The position numbers and the translations under genes are program-made. The notes under the pieces were generated by a model that was not told where the DNA came from, made no database searches, and was given only the letters and a program-made list of their open reading frames with translations. From contig JAKVCA010000002.1 in assembly GCA_022448315.1 (NCBI GenBank), forward strand, positions 55,385 through 119,384: 64,000 bases of DNA, written 5' to 3'. This DNA comes from Pirellulaceae bacterium. Its GTDB lineage: Bacteria; Planctomycetota; Planctomycetia; Pirellulales; Pirellulaceae. Below are positions 34,865 through 44,146 of this stretch, one piece after another; within the stretch, counting starts at the first letter, position 1, and each line of letters starts with the position of its first letter.

Positions 34865-36229
34865 TCATGATTCGCTGGACACTTCCTCCTCTTCTGAGTC
34901 ATCGTGCTCATCCTCGTCGTCGTCTTTGGGCTTATTGACCACCTTGGTCAAAATCACACTGACAACCAGCCCGATGATGATGCCGATCAACAGGTCCGTG
35001 AACACGATGGAGACTAAAGTGACCATGAAAGGAATGAATTGGGTAAAACCTTCGCTCCACATGGTTTTGAAGAGGACCGGGCTTGCCAGCTTGAAACCGG
35101 TCACGATCAACACTCCAGCAAGTGCAGAAAGTGGAATCAGGTTCAGAACTCCTGGGAAAAATCCGACGAAAACCAGCAGTAAAAAGCCATGGAAGATCGC
35201 GGATCGTTTTGTGGTGGCTCGCATGTTGACGTTGACCGAACTTCGAACAATGACCGAGGTCATGGGAAGTCCACCGATCAGGCCGGAGCAGATGTTGCCA
35301 ACGCCCTGAGCACAGAGTTCACGACTGCCGGGAGATTTTCTTTTGAAGTGATCGAGTTTGTCGACCGCTTCAAGGTTAAGCAGTGTTTCCAGTGAAGCAA
35401 CGATCGCGATGGTGACGGCCCCCACGTAGATGTTGAATTCCAAGATCCGCGACCAGTCGGGAGAGCTGAACTCTGCCAGCCAGTCGGTCAGTCTATCTGG
35501 CGTCGGAACACTTACCAGTTTTTCAACGGAGATCGCAAGCGCCTCACCAAGATTGCCCAACACGAGTTGCAAGATCACTCCCAACACAACCACAACGAGA
35601 GCAGGTGGTACGAGGGAGTTCTTCAAAGCATTGACTTTTCCCCAACCGACGAGGACGGCGATGGAGACGATTCCAATCAGGGCAGCACCCCAATGGATCT
35701 CGTGCTGGAAAATGGCCCCGATCTCATTAAATTTCTCCAGTATCTCGGAGAAGATGGTTTCTTCCCCGGCCTCATGAGCCCCTTCGCCTTTTGATTCCTT
35801 GACCTGCCCCAGCAGGTGAGGAATCTGTTTGAGTATCAGGATCACGCCGATCGCTGAGAGCAAACCTTTGATCACGCTGTTGGGAAAATACGACGAAAGC
35901 TTGCCAGCTTTCGCAACGCCCATGATGAACTGGATGACGCCCGCGATGACCAGAGCTAACAGAAATCCATCAAACCCAAGATTGGTGATCTGAGCGATTA
36001 CGATTGCCGTAAGTCCGGCCGCGGGACCGCTGACACTGGTGTGCGAACCGCTGAGGAAGCCGACAACCAGGCCACCCAGAACACCTGCGATCAGTCCGGA
36101 CAACGCATTGGCGCCAGAGGCGACCGCGATGCCGAGGCAGAGTGGGAGTGCCACGAGAAAAACGACAAGGCCGGCGATCAAATCGCGAACCAAATCCGGT
36201 TTTGCTTCGATTGTATCATTATCTGACAT
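34865..36229 (-). CDS. SulP family anion transporter without a STAS domain
   Basis: A 454-residue integral membrane protein with about 11-12 helices. The SulP family start is clear (LVRDLIAGLVVFLVALPLCLGIAVASGA), followed by SGSHTSVSGPAAGLTAIVIAQ and the later MTSVIVRSSVNVNMRATTKRS. The protein ends after the membrane domain with a 25-residue acidic tail (PKDDDEDEHDDSEEEEVSS) in place of the usual cytoplasmic STAS domain. SulP carriers move sulfate, bicarbonate or other anions. Sulfate is attractive in a window with four sulfatases and two sulfotransferases, but bicarbonate is equally possible on sequence. Confidence 0.9.
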   Translation of the reverse strand: MSDNDTIEAKPDLVRDLIAGLVVFLVALPLCLGIAVASGANALSGLIAGVLGGLVVGFLSGSHTSVSGPAAGLTAIVIAQITNLGFDGFLLALVIAGVIQFIMGVAKAGKLSSYFPNSVIKGLLSAIGVILILKQIPHLLGQVKESKGEGAHEAGEETIFSEILEKFNEIGAIFQHEIHWGAALIGIVSIAVLVGWGKVNALKNSLVPPALVVVVLGVILQLVLGNLGEALAISVEKLVSVPTPDRLTDWLAEFSSPDWSRILEFNIYVGAVTIAIVASLETLLNLEAVDKLDHFKRKSPGSRELCAQGVGNICSGLIGGLPMTSVIVRSSVNVNMRATTKRSAIFHGFLLLVFVGFFPGVLNLIPLSALAGVLIVTGFKLASPVLFKTMWSEGFTQFIPFMVTLVSIVFTDLLIGIIIGLVVSVILTKVVNKPKDDDEDEHDDSEEEEVSSES

Positions 36230-36638
36230 GGAGAATTATCCGTGTAAATCGGGGGTAATGTAGCTTACTTTGCTCTCCCACCTCGACGCATTTTACGAAA
36301 GGTGGAAGGACTTGTGGGCACAGCAATTAGGTCTCGGAAATGAACCGCTTTTGCAGGCTGGGCGACAACTCAAGAGTGCTTTCACAGGGTAAGAGCGTTC
36401 GGAAGTGGCCCAGGGATGGACTCTGAAAGATCATTCCTGAAGATCTGGCACTCCGATCAAATCTGGTGATCAACCGTTCTGTGAAACCGGCGATCATGGG
36501 GACAGTTCCATGATCATCGCAGAAACCTGTGGCTGTCGCGACAGTTCTGCGGCACCGCGTGGTTTCCATGGTACCGTGAGATACATCGTACCGTGCGATT
36601 TAGTGCACTCATGAACCTCAACATGGAGGTTTGGCCCA
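36230..36638. other. Intergenic region with a perfect 8-bp inverted repeat
   Basis: No gene is supported. GATCATGG (36492-36499) and CCATGATC (36508-36515) form a perfect inverted repeat with an 8-nt spacer. An 80-residue open frame on the minus strand (36327-36569) contains it but has no leader, family motif or ribosome site. Confidence 0.35.
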
Positions 36639-36947
36639 TCAACAGGCCATGGGTGCAAGAAGGTCGTGCTCAATACGGTGACCGCTCAAGATGACGACGG
36701 CGTGCGAAGCACGTTGGAGAATCCGGGGTGTCAGTAAAGGTTTCGAGCCCCGCAGCATTGGACCGTTGGCCCGCTTCTTGCGGCGGCGATCCGATTCGCC
36801 CGCCAACACACATTCTTCGACATCTTCGATGTTGACTTCGGACTCTGCGACAATGGTTCCTGCAGGCAGAAGCACTGGAATACAAAACACCAGCAGCATT
36901 GAAATACTGCAAAGTGACCTGGCCAGTTGTTGGATCAATGTGTTCAT
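36639..36947 (-). CDS. Small secreted protein, unrecognised
   Basis: A 102-residue frame whose start at 36947 is preferred over 36953 because the preceding AGAAG then sits about 7 nt upstream. The first 30 residues are a convincing signal peptide (two polar residues, ARSLCSISMLLVFCIPVLLPAG, then a cleavage-like VAES). The mature part is short, begins acidic (EVNIEDVEECV) and has a basic patch (DRRRKKR). No family recognised. The long flanking non-coding stretches argue for a stand-alone gene. The signal peptide is the only real evidence. Confidence 0.45.
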   Translation of the reverse strand: MNTLIQQLARSLCSISMLLVFCIPVLLPAGTIVAESEVNIEDVEECVLAGESDRRRKKRANGPMLRGSKPLLTPRILQRASHAVVILSGHRIEHDLLAPMAC

Positions 36948-37524
36948 GATCATTCTTCTCGGCGTCTGCGAACCGCAGTCGAATTAACAACTTAGTACCT
37001 TAGGTAAAACACGCGTCGTGGCAAGACGGAATCCTTGGATTTCAAACGTCAATCGCACCGAAAAAAGGTGTCATCGCAGCCGATCTGGAGCTTAAAGGTG
37101 TTTTTTTCGTCATTGGTGCAACTCGTCAGCAGATATATCCAAAATCACGTTGCAATGTCAATCCAAGTCGAATCATCCTTCCAATCTCGAGCCGCCATTC
37201 GGGATACCGAAAGTGTTATGAGAGAACTTTATGAGTGAGGCTGATGGCCATCACAGGCTCACTCAGTTCCGATCGGTGGTAACAACGACAGAAAAACGCG
37301 GATGTACAAAGAATCGACGTGAATCGGAGCTTGATTTTTAAGTCCAAGACATGGACCTTTGAACCCAAGCGGGGGGTAGAATGGATGATCCAAAAGGCTG
37401 GGTTTGCAGGGGCATGCCCGAAGGCTGATTTGCCATTCCAGCACCATTTGCAAATCCATCGTCACCTTAGCAGGTTCACTGCGGCTGATTGAAGGCGAGC
37501 GATGGCCCAAGAGAATTTGATTTC
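36948..37524. other. Intergenic region upstream of the second cassette
   Basis: Divergent space between the small secreted protein gene and the second DUF1549/DUF1553 gene, including the promoter of the latter. No RNA, repeat or operator recognised. Confidence 0.4.
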
Positions 37525-40428
37525 ATGCAATCCTTCCAGGCAGAGTTCCTGATGCTAGCAAGACGAACCAAGCGGGACAGGGTCCTGACCACCATCATGG
37601 TCATCGCAGGTTGGAGTATGGTCCCCGTGTTTCTTAGCGCCCAAGAGCCGACGGATCTCGAGGTGATGTTCGTTCACCAAGTCTTGCCCGTCCTGCAAGA
37701 GAAGTGCATTGCATGCCATGGAGGCAAGCCGGAAGACATTCAGGGCGACCTCGATTTGCGAAGTCGCCAGGGACTTGTGGCAGGGGGCGAAAGTGAAGGA
37801 CCTGCATGGAATGCCTCGGACCCGCTTGAGAGCCCCCTGTTGAAGGCCGTTCGATGGGATGGACTCGAAATGCCACCCAAGCAGAACGATCGCCTGACGG
37901 AGATGGAGGTCGCCGCAATTCAAGCATGGTTGGTTGGCGGTGCACCTTGGCCAAGCCCGTCTCGCATTGCCGAAATTCGTCTCGAGTCCCCGACCTCAAA
38001 TCTTGAGTCGTCAGGTGTGACCGTCCGGACGAGCGGTGGACTTTCTGAGACTTGGACGCTGCGGCGATATCCACGCGAGCATTTGTGGGCTTACCGGCCT
38101 TTAGCCATTGCGACGGCCGAACCCGGCGATCGAGAAGAGGGCAATCTCGTGGACCATTGGGTGGGTGTTCAGCTCAAGCAAAAGGGTGTGGAGCAAGCGG
38201 CTGAGGCGGATCGGCGGACCTTGATCCGCCGCGCGACTTTTGACCTGATTGGCTTGCCTCCCACCCGCGAACAGATTCGAGCCTTCGTGAACGATCCTGA
38301 ACCGACGCCACAAGCTTTTTCCAGCCTGGTGGATCATTTATTGGAGTCACCGCATTACGGGGAACATTGGGGGCGGCACTGGTTGGACGTGGTTCGATAT
38401 GCCGACTCCTCGGGATTTGCGAATGACTATGAGCGGGGCAACGCATGGCGCTATCGCGACTATGTCGTTCGATGCTTTAACGAAGATCGACCCTACGACC
38501 AGTTCATCCGCGAGCAAATTGCAGGAGATGAGATCGATCCAGAGGATCCTGAAATGCTGGTGGCGGTGGGGTTTCTGCGGATGGGTCCCTGGGAATTGAC
38601 CGGAATGGAAGTGGCTCGTGTCGCGCGACAAAAATTTCTGGATGATGTCACGGACAGTGTCGGTCAAGTTTTTTTAGCGCATATGCTTCAGTGTGCTCGG
38701 TGCCACGATCATAAATTTGACCCGATTCCGACGCGCGATTATTACAGCATGCAAGCGATCTTTGCATCGACCCAACTGGTTGAGCGGGCAGCACCTTTTC
38801 TGCCCGACGAAAATACGGACGGATTTGAAGAACGAAAGTACCTTGAAGAACGAGCCGCGCATTACCAGAGTGTCTTACGCGAGGTGGAGGGAAAACACAC
38901 ACTCGAGGCGGCTCGGGCCTGGTATCAATCTCAGGGGCTTGCCCCAGAAAAATTCGAGCGGGTTGTGCAGCAACTGCGAGGCGACCAGGACGAGAAAAAA
39001 GTTTCGTTTTTTCAAGTCCGCGACGAGATGGCCCGACAGGGAATTGACCCCGCATTGATTCCTCCACGGCACGTTGGATTTGAGCCTGTCGATTTTGGTA
39101 AGGAACGGGTCGCCCGCAAAGGTCTAACGCGATTGCAATGGCAAAGAGAACGTTATGAGCCTTACGCACTCTCCGTCTACAACGGGATGACTCCACGTTG
39201 GGGCAGTGTGCACGCACCGATTCGAATGCCTGGTCAGGCAGCTCTGTCAGGAAAAATCGACGCCACCTATATTCTGGATGGCGGTGATCCATTTGTGCGT
39301 TTACAGGAGGTGCCACCAGGAACCCTGAGCGTCGTCAATCTCATGGGTGTGAACAACGCCGCCTCGGAACCCTTGCCGACCAGCGCTGAGGGGCGACGTA
39401 CAGCTCTTGCCCATTGGATTGCCTCACCCGAGAACCCGCTGACCGCTCGAGTGATGGTCAATCGGATCTGGCAATGGCATTTCGGAAGACCTCTCGCGGG
39501 GAATCCGAACAACTTTGGTGCGACGGGTAAACTTCCAAGTCACCCCGAGTTACTGGATGAACTGGCCGCGTACTTCATCCGCCATGAGTGGTCCATGAAG
39601 GCCATGCATCGCTTGTTGATGAACACCCGGACCTATCGTCAGTCAGGTCGACATCCCGAAGGCGAACGGCTTCAGCAGCTGGATGCGGAACAAACGCTCT
39701 ACGCCACCTTTTACCCTCGACGACTTGAGGCCGAAGAAATTCGCGACGCCATGCTGATGGTGTCCGGAGAGCTGAACGTTGAGGTCGGAGGTGTTCCTGT
39801 TCGACCGAATATCAATCCGGAAGTGGCGTTGCAACCGAGGCAGGTGATGGGCTCGTTTGCCGAGGCTTGGCAACCTTCGACAAAGCCAGAAACACGCAAC
39901 CGTCGCTCAATCTATGCGCTCAAAATCCGGGGCCTTCGCGATCCGTTCATGGAGGTGCTGAACGTTCCCGCGTCGGATGCATCTTGTGAAGCGAGAGAGC
40001 AAACCACAGTGACGCCTCAGGTCTTCGCCATGTTCAACAGCGAGATTTCCTACGATCGAGCATTGGCGCTCGCCCACGATGTTCTGACCCATCAGCGTGA
40101 GCAGGAATTGGCGATTCAGGAGGTCTTCAATCGCGTTTTGGGTCGGTCGGCAGATTCTGAAGAAATCCAATGGTCGATCGATCATTGGGTTGAGATGACC
40201 CGAACCCACGAAGGTCTTCAGTTCGAGTCGAAACGACCTCCCATCGAAGTGCAACGTCAGGCCGTTGAGGAAAACACGGGAGAGAAATTTACATTTTCAG
40301 AGCCGCTGGAATTCAATCGGGACTACGTCCCCGATCTCCAACCCGGAGATGTCGATGCGACAACACGCGGCTTTGCGGAACTATGTCTGGTCCTGCTCAA
40401 TTCAAATGAATTCGTCTATCTCGATTGA
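37525..40428 (+). CDS. PSCyt1 / DUF1549 / DUF1553 planctomycete cytochrome-like protein (copy 2)
   Basis: A 967-residue exported protein, same architecture as the copy at 4304 but a different subfamily. The start is uncertain: a TTG at 37489, ATG at 37525 and ATG at 37552 are all in frame. All keep the leader (RRTKRDRVLTTIMVIAGW). The heme-binding CxxCH (KCIACHGG) is at C61/C64/H65, and a second CxxCH in DUF1549 reads QCARCHDHKFDPI. DUF1553 contains PLTARVMVNRIWQWHFG and ends with CLVLLNSNEFVYLD, the ending of the second major planctomycete group. The DUF1501 gene follows after 39 nt. Two c-type heme motifs point to a periplasmic redox role, unproven. Confidence 0.92.
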   Translation: MQSFQAEFLMLARRTKRDRVLTTIMVIAGWSMVPVFLSAQEPTDLEVMFVHQVLPVLQEKCIACHGGKPEDIQGDLDLRSRQGLVAGGESEGPAWNASDPLESPLLKAVRWDGLEMPPKQNDRLTEMEVAAIQAWLVGGAPWPSPSRIAEIRLESPTSNLESSGVTVRTSGGLSETWTLRRYPREHLWAYRPLAIATAEPGDREEGNLVDHWVGVQLKQKGVEQAAEADRRTLIRRATFDLIGLPPTREQIRAFVNDPEPTPQAFSSLVDHLLESPHYGEHWGRHWLDVVRYADSSGFANDYERGNAWRYRDYVVRCFNEDRPYDQFIREQIAGDEIDPEDPEMLVAVGFLRMGPWELTGMEVARVARQKFLDDVTDSVGQVFLAHMLQCARCHDHKFDPIPTRDYYSMQAIFASTQLVERAAPFLPDENTDGFEERKYLEERAAHYQSVLREVEGKHTLEAARAWYQSQGLAPEKFERVVQQLRGDQDEKKVSFFQVRDEMARQGIDPALIPPRHVGFEPVDFGKERVARKGLTRLQWQRERYEPYALSVYNGMTPRWGSVHAPIRMPGQAALSGKIDATYILDGGDPFVRLQEVPPGTLSVVNLMGVNNAASEPLPTSAEGRRTALAHWIASPENPLTARVMVNRIWQWHFGRPLAGNPNNFGATGKLPSHPELLDELAAYFIRHEWSMKAMHRLLMNTRTYRQSGRHPEGERLQQLDAEQTLYATFYPRRLEAEEIRDAMLMVSGELNVEVGGVPVRPNINPEVALQPRQVMGSFAEAWQPSTKPETRNRRSIYALKIRGLRDPFMEVLNVPASDASCEAREQTTVTPQVFAMFNSEISYDRALALAHDVLTHQREQELAIQEVFNRVLGRSADSEEIQWSIDHWVEMTRTHEGLQFESKRPPIEVQRQAVEENTGEKFTFSEPLEFNRDYVPDLQPGDVDATTRGFAELCLVLLNSNEFVYLD

Positions 40429-40467
40429 TTGAGCTCTTGGCCCAATCAGGAATAGAAGAGAACGGAA

Positions 40468-41880
40468 ATGAAGTTGCCTATGAATCTTGATATGGATCGC
40501 CGCCAGTGTCTGTATGGTTTGGGCGCTTCGATTGGAGCCGTCGCCTTTCAGACAATGCTTGCTGGAGAAGAGCAGATACCGAGCGAGGGTCCCTTGGCTG
40601 CCAAGTCAGGCCCCTTTCCGTCAAAGATCAAGAGCTGCATCTTTCTGACCATGGAGGGAGGTCCCTCGCATCTTGATACCTTTGATCCCAAGCCCAAACT
40701 CAAAGAACTGCACCTGCAGGAATTTGTGCGACAGGGCGAGGCGAAATCCGCGATGGAAAGTGGAAAAAGGTATTACGTTGAAAGTCCGTTTCGCTTTCGA
40801 CGCGCCGGTGATTCGGGTGCCGATATCGCTGAAAACTGGGAGCACCTTGCTCACCGCGTGGATGACCTGTGCTTTTATCGTGGATGTCAGGTGGACTCGG
40901 TCAATCATCCCACCGCCATGTACCAGCTCAATACGGGAAACCGATTTGCGGGCGATCCTGCTGTTGGCGCCTGGGTGACTTATGGTTTGGGGACGGTGAA
41001 CCAGAATTTGCCGGCTTACGTTGTGTTGCCAGAGGTTTCTTATCCTCAGGGAGGGGCCGCCAACTGGAGCAATGGTTTCCTTCCCGGTCATTTTCAGGGG
41101 ACCGCATTCCGTTCCCAAGGCTCCCCCATCCTTGATCTCCGACCGCGAGCGGAATTCACTCCGGCTCACCAAAGAAAGAATCTCGATCTGCTGGCAAAGC
41201 TGAACCAAAAACATGCCAACCAGCATCCTGGTGATGAAACGCTCGCGACCCGGATGGAGTCGTATGAACTTGCCTTCCGTATGCAGATGGAGGTTCCTCA
41301 AATTCTGGACCTCGATCAAGAGACCGCATCCACGCAGCAGAGCTATGGAATCGGGCAACCGGAAACCGAGGCGTTTGGCCGCAAGTGTCTTCTGGCACGG
41401 CGGCTGGTGGAGCAGGGAGTCCGTTTCGTTCAACTCTACGCCGGTACTTGGGACTCTCACGATTACATCCAAAGGGCCCACGGCAATCTTGTTCGTCAGG
41501 TCGACAAACCCATCGCTGGCCTTCTGGCTGATCTTAAAGAACGGGGAATGCTCGAAGAAACTCTGGTGGTTTGGTGCGGTGAATTCGGACGTTCTCCCGA
41601 TAACGGTGTCCGAGGCGGTACCGCATATGGGCGAGATCATAATCCCCATGCGATGACCATCTGGCTTGCCGGGGGAGGAGTGAACGCTGGGCATACGGTT
41701 GGCGCAACAGATGAGACAGGGGCCGAGGCCATTGAGTGCGTCCATCATATTCGTGATCTGCACGTGACGCTCTTGCGACTCATGGGACTGGATGACAACA
41801 AACTGACCTATTTTCACGGCGGAAGGTTCAAACAACTGAGCCAATTCGGCGGTCAGGTAATCAAGGAACTGATGTCCTGA
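40468..41880 (+). CDS. DUF1501 protein (copy 2)
   Basis: A 470-residue protein with a weakly Tat-like leader (MDRRQCLYGLGASIGAVAF). It carries the family blocks IFLTMEGGPSHLDTFDPKP, GCQVDSVNHPTAMYQLNTG, VVWCGEFGRSPDNGV and GRDHNPHAMTIWLAGGG. The Asp/His set at GRDHNPH and the CGEFGR strand match the copy at 7374. It follows its DUF1549/DUF1553 partner by 39 nt and precedes a sulfatase by about 190 nt, repeating the layout of 4304-10669. No catalytic role is established for the family. Confidence 0.92.
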   Translation: MKLPMNLDMDRRQCLYGLGASIGAVAFQTMLAGEEQIPSEGPLAAKSGPFPSKIKSCIFLTMEGGPSHLDTFDPKPKLKELHLQEFVRQGEAKSAMESGKRYYVESPFRFRRAGDSGADIAENWEHLAHRVDDLCFYRGCQVDSVNHPTAMYQLNTGNRFAGDPAVGAWVTYGLGTVNQNLPAYVVLPEVSYPQGGAANWSNGFLPGHFQGTAFRSQGSPILDLRPRAEFTPAHQRKNLDLLAKLNQKHANQHPGDETLATRMESYELAFRMQMEVPQILDLDQETASTQQSYGIGQPETEAFGRKCLLARRLVEQGVRFVQLYAGTWDSHDYIQRAHGNLVRQVDKPIAGLLADLKERGMLEETLVVWCGEFGRSPDNGVRGGTAYGRDHNPHAMTIWLAGGGVNAGHTVGATDETGAEAIECVHHIRDLHVTLLRLMGLDDNKLTYFHGGRFKQLSQFGGQVIKELMS

Positions 41881-42071
41881 TTACGGAAGCCAGCTACAGC
41901 GAACCAAGGTCAATTCAGAACTCATGATGTCGGCAACTTGGTGAGCGCCGCACTGTACCTGTTCGAGTACAATGCGACCGATCCGGGGGCCGTGTCCGCC
42001 TCCGCCTTTTGTTCGCCTGTCCCACCAAGGACTTTGTCTCTTCGTGGTGGGGACTGTTGAGGAGATCCAAG

Positions 42072-44033
42072 ATGACCCTGAAAGATTCTCAAACCGGAAA
42101 ACGGTCGATGCCCTCTTGGTTGTGGCTCATGGTGTTTGGTTTGAGTTGTCTTAATTTCAACGTGGCCGAAGCGAAGTCGCCGAATATTGTGTACGTCATG
42201 TCGGACGAACTCGCCTATTACGAACTCGGCCACATGGGCAACCGGCACATCAAAACGCCTCGGATTGATCAATTTGCCCGAGAGGGTTTGAGATTCACCA
42301 ACGCCTTGGCGGGTTCTCCTGTCTGCGCACCTTTGCGTTGCAATCTGATGACGGGTAAACATGCGGGACACGCGTCGGTCCGAGCGAATGATGGAGGCAC
42401 GCCGCTGCGAGCCGGAGAGTTGACCATCGCTTCGCTCCTCAAACAAAAGGGGTATGCGACAGGCGGGTTCGGTAAATGGGGATGTGGAGGTCGAGACTCG
42501 ACAGGTGTACCCGAAGATCACGGCTTCGACGTTTTTTACGGCTACTACGATCAGGTCCATGCCCATTCGTTTTATCCTCCCTACCTGATTCGCAATAGCG
42601 AAGAGGTTGTCTTGGAGGGGAATGTTGGCGGACGAAAAGGAGAAACTTACTCCCACTACAAGATCATGGATCAGGCCTTGGAGTTTATACGAGCCAATAA
42701 GGACCAGCCCTTTTTCTGCTACTTGCCAATCACGCCACCGCACGGAATGTACGACATTCCGCCAGAGGATCCCGCATGGGCCCTCTATCAGGATGCCGAG
42801 TGGGTCAAAGACCCCAAGATTTCTCAGGACACCAAGAACTACGCAGCGATGGTGTCCATGGTCGATTTCAACCTGGGTCAGGTTCTGGATCTTCTAAAAG
42901 AACTCGGTCTGGAAGAGAACACGATTGTCTTCTTTACGGGTGACAATGGGGGGCAGGATCGATTCAAGAGCAAGGAATACCCACGCGGTTTCTTTGGTCC
43001 TAATGTTCATCCTGAAACAGGAGTCGAGTTTCGGGGTGGGAAAGGGAATCTTTATGAGGGAGGGCTGAAGATTCCTTTTCTAGTCCGTTGGCCAAAACAG
43101 ATCCGGCCGGGGGCCATCAGCGATCTTGTGTTCTACCAGCCCGATGTTTTGCCGACGCTGACCGAACTCGTCGGGTCCGAAACACCACCCGATATCGATG
43201 GCATGTCGATCCTGCCTGAAATCCTCGGAGAGGAGGTTACCGGTCGTGCGCAGAAGAAACACGAATATCTGTACTGGGAATACGGGAGCCAGGTTGCGGT
43301 TCGGTACGGAAATTGGAAAGCCATTCGAACGAAGGAGGATCGACCGTGGGAACTTTACGATCTGGCCGCGGATATCAGCGAAGCTCACGATCTTGCGGGC
43401 GATCATCCGGAACTCGTTGCGAAGCTCACGAAGTTCGCTGAAGACAGCCACGAGCCTGTTGAGGCGGGGACATTTCTCGATGCCAAACGGATAAGACACG
43501 AGCGAGATCGGCGAGCGAAATGGGGGACCAGTGGCGGCAACGCAAATGCAGGTCCTCCTCCGGCTCATCGTCTGGGCGGTAAGGATCTGATTGCCTTCAA
43601 ACGCTTGAGTCTGCACTCGGTTAGCAGTCAGAGCTCCGGAAATGACCGATTGGCTCGCTATGCCATTGATGGTGATCCTCGAACGGTTTGGCACACGGCA
43701 TTTATCTCGGGAGTCAAGATGCCCCCCCATCAAATCGTCATTGATCTGGGGGCCCGTCGACCCGTGAAGGGAATTCGGTATCTCGCTCGACAGGATCGCG
43801 GATGGAATGGTGCGATGGCCAATGTTGAAGTCTACCTCAGTGATCACCCGGAGGTGCCAGCACCTCCGGTCACACGAGGGACGTTCTCAAAGGTGAAAAC
43901 ACCTCAGGACCTCCTTTTCGATGCCGCCGCGGAGGGTCGGTATTTGACGCTCCGAGTTCTGTCCGAAGTGAATGGCGGCCCGTGGGCTTCCGCAGCGGAC
44001 ATCGGTGTCATTCTGGATAAGAAATCGAACTAG
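42072..44033 (+). CDS. Exported Cys-type sulfatase with a C-terminal F5/8 type C-like (discoidin) domain
   Basis: A 653-residue protein started at the ATG at 42072, which has AGGAGA 7 nt upstream; the earlier in-frame TTG at 42009 has no support. Leader SWLWLMVFGLSCLNFNVAEA, metal region IVYVMSDELAYYELGHMG, and formylglycine motif C85-P87-R89 (PVCAPLRCNLMTG). GGFGKWGCGG and FFTGDNGGQD follow. Residues about 500-650 form a discoidin/F5/8-type carbohydrate-binding module (YAIDGDPRTVWHT, HQIVIDLGARRPVKGIRYL, ANVEVYLSDHP). The added module suggests docking on a polymer while desulfating it. It follows the DUF1501 gene. Confidence 0.93.
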   Translation: MTLKDSQTGKRSMPSWLWLMVFGLSCLNFNVAEAKSPNIVYVMSDELAYYELGHMGNRHIKTPRIDQFAREGLRFTNALAGSPVCAPLRCNLMTGKHAGHASVRANDGGTPLRAGELTIASLLKQKGYATGGFGKWGCGGRDSTGVPEDHGFDVFYGYYDQVHAHSFYPPYLIRNSEEVVLEGNVGGRKGETYSHYKIMDQALEFIRANKDQPFFCYLPITPPHGMYDIPPEDPAWALYQDAEWVKDPKISQDTKNYAAMVSMVDFNLGQVLDLLKELGLEENTIVFFTGDNGGQDRFKSKEYPRGFFGPNVHPETGVEFRGGKGNLYEGGLKIPFLVRWPKQIRPGAISDLVFYQPDVLPTLTELVGSETPPDIDGMSILPEILGEEVTGRAQKKHEYLYWEYGSQVAVRYGNWKAIRTKEDRPWELYDLAADISEAHDLAGDHPELVAKLTKFAEDSHEPVEAGTFLDAKRIRHERDRRAKWGTSGGNANAGPPPAHRLGGKDLIAFKRLSLHSVSSQSSGNDRLARYAIDGDPRTVWHTAFISGVKMPPHQIVIDLGARRPVKGIRYLARQDRGWNGAMANVEVYLSDHPEVPAPPVTRGTFSKVKTPQDLLFDAAAEGRYLTLRVLSEVNGGPWASAADIGVILDKKSN

Positions 44034-44146
44034 TCGATCGGTAAGAGATACCGGCGAAAACTCGCGAGTCCATGATCTCGCGTTTCATCTCGGTGGAAAC
44101 AAATTCCAAAGGGTGTGAGACCCGAAACGGGCGACTGGAGAAAAAA

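Noticed and set aside
36327..36569. 80-residue minus-strand frame before the SulP gene
   Set aside because: No signal peptide, family motif or ribosome site, and it contains an inverted repeat better read as a DNA feature.
40621..41844. 407-residue minus-strand frame opposite the second DUF1501 gene
   Set aside because: Long only because the codon bias of the real gene leaves few stops on the other strand. No motif or ribosome site.
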